Assembly (NCBI GenBank): GCA_964561215.1
Contig: CAZLOS010000065.1
Location: forward strand, 1 to 25,993
From: JAJFUV01 sp964561215
GTDB taxonomy: Bacteria; Acidobacteriota; Terriglobia; Bryobacterales; Bryobacteraceae
Direction: 5' to 3'
Length of the DNA: 25,993 nucleotides
Part shown: positions 7,570 to 13,600 of the stretch, in pieces
Position numbering within the stretch: position 1 is the stretch's first letter
Layout of the letters: each line of letters opens with the position of its first letter
The notes under the pieces: model-generated
Database searches by the model: none
What the model saw: only the letters and a program-made list of their open reading frames with translations
Told to the model about the DNA's origin: nothing
Made by a program: the position numbers and the translations under genes

Positions 7570-7751
7570 CGCCGGATAATACGGGGACGGACGGAACGTA
7601 GACTTGCGGTGGAGTCGCCGCCGAGATCTTGCATGACTTGCCGCCGTGTTTGGCGAAAAGTCGACTGGGGGTTCAGTTCAGTTCGGAAAGACGATCCAAA
7701 AGGAATGGTCGGGGCGAGTGGATTTGAACCACCGGCCTCCTGGTCCCGAAC
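7570..7751. repeat. Right direct repeat (copy B) of the tRNA-Pro island
   Basis: 182 nt matching copy A at 4616-4789. The distal block (7570-7635) differs from copy A at only five positions, the middle is diverged, and 7698-7751 is identical. It covers the sequence immediately downstream of the intact tRNA-Pro and the tRNA's own 3' half. The 66 nt between the ATG-7503 region and this repeat hold no recognised gene. Confidence 0.85.
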
Positions 7752-7783
7752 CAGGCGCTCTAGCCAGGCTGAGCCACGCCCCG
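7706..7783 (-). tRNA. tRNA-Pro (anticodon CGG)
   Basis: 78 nt including an encoded CCA end (TGG at 7706-7708 on the plus strand). The acceptor stem pairs CGGGGCG (7783-7777) with CGCCCCG (7716-7710), with discriminator A. The anticodon stem CCTGG/CCAGG encloses the loop TTCGGGA, so the anticodon is CGG (minus 7748-7746), reading CCG proline codons. The T loop TTCAAAT and the D arm GGCTCAGCCTGGCTAGAGC are normal. Its 3' half is duplicated at 4744-4789, showing that it served as an integration site while remaining functional. Confidence 0.97.
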
Positions 7784-7792
7784 ATCACTTTC

Positions 7793-7821
7793 AGTTTAGA
7801 CGTTGCCGGGGCTTGGCGCAA
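7793..7821 (-). promoter_or_regulatory. Promoter of tRNA-Pro
   Basis: Minus strand: -35 TTGCGC (7821-7816), 17-nt spacer, -10 TAAACT (7798-7793), then 9 nt to the 5' end of the tRNA. The spacing is standard for sigma-70. It lies on the intact side of the tRNA, outside the island. Confidence 0.7.
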
Positions 7822-7889
7822 GACGGTCATCGCCCCCCAAAATACATTCCCGGGCTGTAACCCCAACACCGCATTCCGGTTGTGACAGT

Positions 7890-9881
7890 ATGGAAGGCAT
7901 GCCGAAACCCACCCGTAGGACCTGGCTCGCTTCAACTGGTGGCGTCCTGGCCGCACCTCACCTGGTGGCATCCCAACAGCCCGGCGGCGAAAAGCCCCGC
8001 AACATCATGTCCGGCAGTTGGAGCGAAGAACGGCTCAGAGCGTGCCTGATCGCCCGCCCGAAGTGGAAGCCGTTCCCCACTTCAGCCGACCGCAGCGCAT
8101 GGGACGGCCTGCCGGCCGGGTTGCGCAGAGAATTGCTGTCCTTGGCGGAGGCGCAGCTTGGCGCCCCTTGGCCTTCACTGCTGGCCAGTTCCTTCCTCGA
8201 ATTCGCTCGCAATGGCAACCGCTCGCGATTTGAAAGCGTGCGCAGCGCCCGCCGCAACCGCTTGGGCGACCTGGTCATCGGCGAGTGCGTCGAGGCCCAA
8301 GGGCGGTTCCTCGACGAGATCGCCAACGGCATCTGGCTCACGCTTGAAGAAACCTGGTGGGGCGTGCCGGCGCACGTGGGCGTGCAGCGCGCCGGGTGCG
8401 GCTTGCCGGACGTCAACGAGCCCATTGTCGACTTGTTCGCCGCCGAAACCGCCAGCCTGCTGGCGTGGACCGATTACCTGCTGGGGGCGCGGCTCGACAC
8501 CGTCTCGCCGCTCATGCGCCCGCGCCTGCGCGCGGAAGTGGACCGCCGCATGCTCACCCCATGCCTGGAACGCAACGACTTCGGCTGGATGGGGTGGAAC
8601 GCATCGCGCACACGGCCGGTGAACAATTGGAACCCGTGGATCAACTCGAACTGGCTTACTTCGGCGCTGCTCATGGAGGCGAACGAACAGAGGCGCGTCG
8701 CGGCGGTTTACCGGATCCTGCGCAGCCTGGACAACTTCATCAACCCTTATCACGACGACGGTGGCTGCGACGAAGGCCCCGGCTACTGGTCGCGTGCGGG
8801 AGCGTCGCTATTCGATTGCCTTGACCTGCTCCACTCGGCGACCGGCGGCGCGCTCGACGTGTACGATGTTCCGCTGATCCGCGAGATTGCCCGCTACATC
8901 ATGCGCGCGCACGTTGCCGGCAATTGGTTCATCAACTTCGCGGACGCATCCGCGCACGCTTCCCCTTCGGGGGACCTGGTGTTCCGCGCGGGGCGCCGCA
9001 TCAAAGACGACCGTCTGCAGGCGTTCGGCGCCTTCCGCGCATCCGAGTTGAGCGGAGGCAAGCTGCGGCGCGACAGCCTGGGCCGCCAACTGCCGGCCAT
9101 CTTCAATTACGAGACCTTGCGCGCCGCGCGGCCGCAAGCGCCGCTCATCGGCGACGTTTGGCTGTCCGGCATTCAGGTGATGGCGGCGCGGGTGAAAGAA
9201 GGCTCTGCCGACGGGCTATACATAGCGGCGAAGGGCGGCCACAATGCGGAAAGCCACAACCACAACGACGTCGGCAACTTTGTGGTTTACAACGACGGCA
9301 AGCCGGTTCTCATCGACGTGGGCGTGGAGACCTACACCGCCAAAACATTCAGCAACCAGCGGTACGAGATTTGGACCATGCAGTCCGCCTACCACAACCT
9401 GCCGACCATCGATGGCGTGATGCAGCACGATGGACGCGAGTTCGAGGCGCGCGACGTGCGCTACCGCGCGGACGCCCGCGGCGCGGAGTTGAGCCTGGAC
9501 ATCGCCAAAACCTATCCGGCGGAGGCGGGCGTGGAATCCTGGCGGCGTACGATGCGCCTGGATCGCGAGAAGAACGAAATCTCGATCGCGGATGCCTGCC
9601 AGCTCAAGCGGGACGCGGCGCAGGTCACGTTGACGCTGATGACGCCGTGCGGCGTGCGCGTCGCATCGCCCGGCGAACTGGAACTGGACGGCCTGCAGGC
9701 GGGGTTCGGCAAAGCGCGCGTGCTGTTTGAAAGCGCTCGGCTGACGCCCAAGGTGGAAGAAGTCACCATCACCGACGGCCATCTGAAGAGCGTCTGGGGC
9801 GACCGCCTGTACCGGATTCTGCTGGTTGCCGATCGCCCGGGGCGCACCGCCGCCTGGATGGTGCGCGTTGCGGGGAGTTAG
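7890..9881 (+). CDS. Exported heparinase II/III-family polysaccharide lyase
   Basis: 663 residues from the ATG at 7890 (ATG 7899 is an alternative; the frame is open further upstream but lacks a leader there). The N-terminus KPTRRTWLASTGGVLAAPHLV is a twin-arginine type leader, so the enzyme should be exported folded. Residues about 30-380 form the helical toroid typical of the family (WMGWNASRTRPVNNWNPWINS, GCDEGPGYWSRAG). The hallmark HxHxD of the heparinase II/III beta-sandwich is at H456/H458/D460 (ESHNHNDVGNF), followed by VLIDVGVETYTAKTF. Such enzymes cleave uronic-acid-containing glycans by beta-elimination. The exact PL family and substrate cannot be set by eye. It converges on the sialidase-like gene with only 5 nt between stops, and the neighbouring sulfatase and glycosidases fit the same catabolic role. 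Confidence 0.85.
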   Translation: MEGMPKPTRRTWLASTGGVLAAPHLVASQQPGGEKPRNIMSGSWSEERLRACLIARPKWKPFPTSADRSAWDGLPAGLRRELLSLAEAQLGAPWPSLLASSFLEFARNGNRSRFESVRSARRNRLGDLVIGECVEAQGRFLDEIANGIWLTLEETWWGVPAHVGVQRAGCGLPDVNEPIVDLFAAETASLLAWTDYLLGARLDTVSPLMRPRLRAEVDRRMLTPCLERNDFGWMGWNASRTRPVNNWNPWINSNWLTSALLMEANEQRRVAAVYRILRSLDNFINPYHDDGGCDEGPGYWSRAGASLFDCLDLLHSATGGALDVYDVPLIREIARYIMRAHVAGNWFINFADASAHASPSGDLVFRAGRRIKDDRLQAFGAFRASELSGGKLRRDSLGRQLPAIFNYETLRAARPQAPLIGDVWLSGIQVMAARVKEGSADGLYIAAKGGHNAESHNHNDVGNFVVYNDGKPVLIDVGVETYTAKTFSNQRYEIWTMQSAYHNLPTIDGVMQHDGREFEARDVRYRADARGAELSLDIAKTYPAEAGVESWRRTMRLDREKNEISIADACQLKRDAAQVTLTLMTPCGVRVASPGELELDGLQAGFGKARVLFESARLTPKVEEVTITDGHLKSVWGDRLYRILLVADRPGRTAAWMVRVAGS

Positions 9882-9886
9882 CCCGA

Positions 9887-10951
9887 TCAGCGTTCTTCCA
9901 ACACGTTGTAGGCCACGTACAGCCTGGGCGCGGCGTTGTGGAACGTGGCCAGTATGCGCCCATCGGCAAGGTTCGTGAAGACGGGATAGCCGCCGTAGTG
10001 CCACGGTCCCTTGATGGGATCGAGTTGCAGTTGGAACTGCCAGGAAGCGCCGCCGTCGGCGCTGGAGGCTACCTGGCATCGCCCGTCGTCGAACGCGGCG
10101 CGGTAGCCCGCCAGCAGCCGGCCCTTGGGCGTGATGTGCAGGGAAGGAGAAGTGCCGCACAAATTGACGCGCGTGGCCTCGCTCCAGGTGTCGCCGCCGT
10201 CGGAAGAATGCGCCACGTGGAAGGGGCGGCTCGGGTCGTCGGAATGTCCGCGAATCAGCGCGAGCACACGCGAGTCCGGGAGCAGGATGATGGGCGTCTC
10301 GTCGCCCTTGCCCTCCACGATGCGCCGGTAGTTGCCCCAGGTCTCTCCGTTGTCCGTGGATTTCACCAGGGCGCACGTCCACGCGCCGCGCCGGTCGTAA
10401 GCGCCCCAAAGTGGCAGCAACAGGGCGCCACTCGGCAACTCCACGACGCGGCCGAAGGCGAACGGCTCGAAGCCTTCGTAGCTCTGGGCCTTGCGATTGC
10501 TCCAGGTGTTGCCGTTATCGTCCGAAACGGGGCAGAACAGCAACGCGTTGCGGTCGTAGTTCTGGCTCTTGGGATGCAAATAGAAGCCGTCGGCGTAAGG
10601 CATCAGCAGGCGTCCGGAGGACAGGCGCGTGAGCGTGCAACCTGCTTCGATGCCGCCCTTGCGAAACACCGATCCGAAGAACATCTCCGGCGCGCTCCAG
10701 GTCTTGCCGCCGTCGAAAGACCGCACGATGCCGGTGCGCTGTCCCGCGCTCAAATCACCGCCAGTGTTGAACGCCGCCAGCAGATCACCGTTGTTGCAGC
10801 GGCAGGCGCCGGCGATGGCGGCCGTCGATGCATCATGCACGATGCCTTTCGCTACGATTTTGAGAACCGGGCCGGCCGCGGTGGCTCGCGGCGCCAAGGA
10901 TGCGGCGGCCGAGGCGCAGAAACCCCGGCGGCTCCATTCGCGTTCATTCAT
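9887..10951 (-). CDS. Exported sialidase-like BNR/Asp-box protein (second gene of pair)
   Basis: 354 residues. The start at 10951 is fixed by GAGGAGG just upstream; the open frame extends further, but only this start gives a leader. The leader MNEREWSRRGFCASAAASLAP has a twin-arginine motif. Five Asp boxes (S-x-D-x-G-x-x-W) mark a six-bladed beta-propeller: SFDGGKTW, SDDNGNTW, STDNGETW, SSDGGDTW and SADGGASW. Family members are exo-sialidases or related glycoside-binding propellers; in acidobacteria and planctomycetes many are annotated only as exo-alpha-sialidase and the substrate is unproven. It lies 11 nt after the paralogous gene 10963-12114, whose stop codon sits in its ribosome binding site, so the two form an operon. 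Confidence 0.87.
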   Translation of the reverse strand: MNEREWSRRGFCASAAASLAPRATAAGPVLKIVAKGIVHDASTAAIAGACRCNNGDLLAAFNTGGDLSAGQRTGIVRSFDGGKTWSAPEMFFGSVFRKGGIEAGCTLTRLSSGRLLMPYADGFYLHPKSQNYDRNALLFCPVSDDNGNTWSNRKAQSYEGFEPFAFGRVVELPSGALLLPLWGAYDRRGAWTCALVKSTDNGETWGNYRRIVEGKGDETPIILLPDSRVLALIRGHSDDPSRPFHVAHSSDGGDTWSEATRVNLCGTSPSLHITPKGRLLAGYRAAFDDGRCQVASSADGGASWQFQLQLDPIKGPWHYGGYPVFTNLADGRILATFHNAAPRLYVAYNVLEER

Positions 10952-10962
10952 GCATAACCTCC

Positions 10963-12114
10963 TCAACCGCAGATCGTGCCCGCGATCCAGCGCGGGCCGT
11001 CGGCGTCGGTATTGAAATAGTAGACGGACAGGACGCGGCCGCCTGGCAGTAACGTGCTCCAGGGATAGCCGATGTCGACCGAGCCGCCGTCCTCCCGCAG
11101 GATGATTTCCGGCGCGGTGGCGGCGTTGGTGCACTCGGGATCCAGGATGCGCGCGCGGATCCCATACGGTTTGTGGCGGTAGCCGTACACGAGCCAGACG
11201 CGGTTATCGGGCAGGCGCAGCGCGTGATGCGGATGGCCCTGGAAGCCGGCGTCCTGCCAGTGCTCGAAGCTCTTGCCGCCGTCGGTCGACCGCGCGATCA
11301 CCGTGTGATCGTCGAATTTCGCCGTGCGTATGAAGGCCACCAGGTCGCCTTTGGGAGTTTCATACAGAGAAGTCTCGTTGAATTCAACCTTGTCGTCCCA
11401 CGCAACCCGGCAAGAGTACTCCCACGTTTTCCCGCCGTCGGACGAGATCAGCAGGTGTAGATCCGACGGGTACATCTTCTCCCATCCGTACGCCACGACC
11501 CAGTAAAGCCGTCCGTCGCGTCCCTGGCACATGGCGCCGCGGTTGTAAGCCGGCAGCGGCTGGCCGAAGGGATTCTTCAGGTTCCGGCCCGGCACCGGCG
11601 GCGGAACGTACGGGCCCTGCCAACTCCTGCCGCCATCCACGGATCGCACGATGTAGCCACCAAGGAACTTGTACGGGGCGTGGCCGTTCCCGGGCATCTG
11701 GGCACCGGGCGGCATCCAGTACCAGGCGTAGCTGGCGCAGACCAGCGCGCCATCGCGAAGCTGAACCATGCAAGGATCCTGCGAGCCGCCCTCGGCGTGC
11801 GCATATATCGGCTCCGGATCGCGGGTCCAGTTTTCGCCGTTGTCGCGCGAGCGCACCAGGACCAGATTACTGTTCGGATCGGTGTGTGAATAACCTTTCC
11901 CTCCCACCCGGCGGCGGTCCGGTGCGCGCCGGAAAGCCACGATCAGTTCGCCGCTGGGGCGGCGGACGATCGACGGGAACGCGCTGTAAAAGTTGGAATC
12001 TTTGTAGACGGTCAGGTCCTTTAGCTTCTTGTAGGAACGCGGGGCGGCGGCGCCGGATATCGACAGCGACGCGCCCGCGGCGGCCTCGATGAATGTATTC
12101 CGTGTGATCAGCAT
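10963..12114 (-). CDS. Exported sialidase-like BNR/Asp-box protein (first gene of pair)
   Basis: 383 residues from the ATG at 12114, preceded by GGGAGC with normal spacing; the open frame begins earlier without a leader. The N-terminus (MLITRNTFIEAAAGASLSISGAAA) is a signal peptide, less clearly Tat-like than its neighbour's. Asp boxes SRDNGENW, SVDGGRSW, SSDGGKTW and STDGGKSF indicate a sialidase-fold propeller. FRRAP near the N-terminus (AFPSIVRRPSGELIVAFRRAP) resembles the arginine-bearing FRIP region of sialidases. It is paralogous to the downstream gene, suggesting an old duplication with specialisation. Function as glycosidase or as glycan-binding protein is not decided. Confidence 0.87.
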   Translation of the reverse strand: MLITRNTFIEAAAGASLSISGAAAPRSYKKLKDLTVYKDSNFYSAFPSIVRRPSGELIVAFRRAPDRRRVGGKGYSHTDPNSNLVLVRSRDNGENWTRDPEPIYAHAEGGSQDPCMVQLRDGALVCASYAWYWMPPGAQMPGNGHAPYKFLGGYIVRSVDGGRSWQGPYVPPPVPGRNLKNPFGQPLPAYNRGAMCQGRDGRLYWVVAYGWEKMYPSDLHLLISSDGGKTWEYSCRVAWDDKVEFNETSLYETPKGDLVAFIRTAKFDDHTVIARSTDGGKSFEHWQDAGFQGHPHHALRLPDNRVWLVYGYRHKPYGIRARILDPECTNAATAPEIILREDGGSVDIGYPWSTLLPGGRVLSVYYFNTDADGPRWIAGTICG

Positions 12115-12145
12115 GAAAAAGCTCCCTTGTTGTCTGCCCGCGTTC

Positions 12146-12153
12146 ATTATACT
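12146..12153. promoter_or_regulatory. Overlapping divergent -10 boxes between sialidase operon and GT2 gene
   Basis: The minus strand reads TATAAT at 12151-12146, 31 nt before the sialidase-like gene start. The plus strand reads TATACT at 12148-12153, 11 nt before the GTG of the GT2 gene. The two boxes share four base pairs, so RNA polymerase could bind only one direction at a time. -35 matches are poor on both sides (TTGAGA with 20-nt spacer on minus; TTGTTG with 15-nt spacer on plus). Confidence 0.45.
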
Positions 12154-12164
12154 GAGGAAGAACC

Positions 12165-13574
12165 GTGAAGCTCTCAATCCTGATCCCCGTCTACAACGAG
12201 CGAGTAGTGGTCGAACGGAGCCTGGCGCAGGTGCTTGCCGCGCCTCTGCCCGAGAACATGGAGCGCGAGCTGGTCATCGTAGACGACTGCTCGACCGACG
12301 GCACCTGGGCGATCCTCCAACGTCTGGCCGCGAACGAACCGGCCATCCGGCTGTTCCGCCACGAGGTGAACCAAGGCAAAGGCGCCGCGGTGCGCACGGC
12401 CATCCAGCATGCGACCGGCGATTTCGCCCTGGTCCAGGACGCCGACCTCGAGTACGATCCCAGCGAGTATCCGCACCTGCTTCGTCCCATGCTCGACGGC
12501 CGCGCCGATGCTGTTTTCGGTTCGCGGTACCTCGCCGGTGAACAGCGGCGGGTGCTGCTGTTCTGGCATTCGATGATCAACAAGCTTCTCACGCTGGCCT
12601 CCAACATGTTTTCCAACCTGAACCTAACGGACATGGAGACTTGTTACAAGGTCTTCCGCACGGACCTGCTCAAGAGCGTGCCGATCCGCAGCAATCGTTT
12701 CGGCTTCGAGCCGGAGATCGTGATGAAGTGCGCCAAGCGCAAATTCCGTGTTTACGAGGTGCCGATCAGCTACCACGGGCGCACCTTTGAGGAAGGCAAG
12801 AAAATCGGCTGGAAGGACGGGCTCAAGGCGATGGCCGTCATCCTATACTTCTGGGCCGTGGACGACTTGTACACCGAGCCTTACGGGCGAGGGTTGCTGA
12901 ACAATCTCACCGGCACGCCGCAGTACCTGAACTGGCTCGCGAAACTGTTGCGCAAGCACGTCGGGGACAGCATTCTCGAGATCGGCGCCGGCATCGGGCA
13001 CCTCAGCGCGCGGCTGATGGGGCGGCGGCTCCGCTATGTCGCCACCGAAAGAGATCCGCTCTACCTGCATGCGCTGAGCAATCGCTTCCTGCGGACGCCA
13101 AACGTCGAAGTGCGGCGGCTCGATCCGGCGGAGCCCGCCGATTACAGCGAGATGCAAGGCGCCTTCGATACGGCGCTTTCGGTGAATGTGCTCGAGTACC
13201 TGGACGATCCGGCCTCGACACTCCGTTCGCTGTATGGAGTCCTGCAGCCGGGCGGCACGCTGCTTGCCTTGGTGCCGCAGGGCCGCTGGCTGTTCGGCAG
13301 CGTCGACCGTACGCTGGGCCACCAGCGGCGGTTTTCGCGCCGCGAGTTGCGTGAGTTGCTTGAGAACGCCGGTTTCAAAGTCGAGAAATTCTACCAGCTG
13401 AACCGCGCCGGAGTGCCCGCATGGGCGCTGTACGGCCGCCTTTTGCATCGCAAGAAGATCAACAAAGTCACACTCAAGATCTTCGATAAGACTGTGTGGT
13501 TCTTGCGGCTGATCGATCCTCTGCTGCCTTGGCCCGGGCTGACCCTGGTGGCGGTGGCGCGCAAGTCCGCCTGA
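12165..13574 (+). CDS. GT2 glycosyltransferase fused to a class I SAM methyltransferase
   Basis: 469 residues, GTG start at 12165 with GAGGAAG before it. Residues 1-235 are a family 2 glycosyltransferase of the dolichyl-phosphate-mannose/DPG synthase type: IPVYNE (7-12), VDDCSTDGT (39-47), the nucleotide-sugar/metal motif DADLEYDP (92-99), GSRY (119-122) and TDMETCYK (155-162); no membrane anchor follows. Residues 255-450 are a Rossmann methyltransferase: EIGAGIGHLSARL (272-284), acidic strand end ERD (295-297), then LSVNVLEYLDD (338-348) and a GGTLLALVP segment (363-371). A likely role is making a lipid-linked sugar and methylating a product or partner; this is inference. It diverges from the sialidase operon and is followed 26 nt later by the rhamnosidase gene. 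Confidence 0.88.
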   Translation: MKLSILIPVYNERVVVERSLAQVLAAPLPENMERELVIVDDCSTDGTWAILQRLAANEPAIRLFRHEVNQGKGAAVRTAIQHATGDFALVQDADLEYDPSEYPHLLRPMLDGRADAVFGSRYLAGEQRRVLLFWHSMINKLLTLASNMFSNLNLTDMETCYKVFRTDLLKSVPIRSNRFGFEPEIVMKCAKRKFRVYEVPISYHGRTFEEGKKIGWKDGLKAMAVILYFWAVDDLYTEPYGRGLLNNLTGTPQYLNWLAKLLRKHVGDSILEIGAGIGHLSARLMGRRLRYVATERDPLYLHALSNRFLRTPNVEVRRLDPAEPADYSEMQGAFDTALSVNVLEYLDDPASTLRSLYGVLQPGGTLLALVPQGRWLFGSVDRTLGHQRRFSRRELRELLENAGFKVEKFYQLNRAGVPAWALYGRLLHRKKINKVTLKIFDKTVWFLRLIDPLLPWPGLTLVAVARKSA

Positions 13575-13600
13575 GATTCGCGTGGGGAGTCGCGCTCGTC

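Larger units (their letters stand above)
4744..7751. mobile_element. Integrase-less genomic island at tRNA-Pro carrying one SIR2-NTPase gene
   Basis: A 2962-bp unit (4744-7705) plus the right-hand att core. Direct repeats of the tRNA 3' half bound it: copy at 4744-4789 and the functional one at 7706-7751. The only substantial gene inside is the minus-strand SIR2-like/P-loop NTPase protein, whose base composition is visibly less GC-rich than the flanking genes. No tyrosine or serine recombinase, relaxase or replication gene is present, so it is either a remnant or a passenger moved by an integrase supplied from elsewhere. Unusually, the repeats extend about 130 bp past the tRNA 3' end, with partial divergence, suggesting that the incoming copy came from a related tRNA-Pro locus or that several islands were once stacked here. 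Confidence 0.75.

Noticed and set aside
7516..7860. Plus-strand ORF of 114 codons with an AAGGAG before an internal ATG
   Set aside because: Its second half is the antisense of the tRNA-Pro (GVASGFEPPASWSRT-type translation), a well-known spurious protein. Only the first 30 codons are kept as a question in the findings.
9938..10957. Long plus-strand open frame antisense to the sialidase-like gene
   Set aside because: Arg/Ala-rich shadow of the real minus-strand gene, which has Asp boxes, leader and ribosome binding site.
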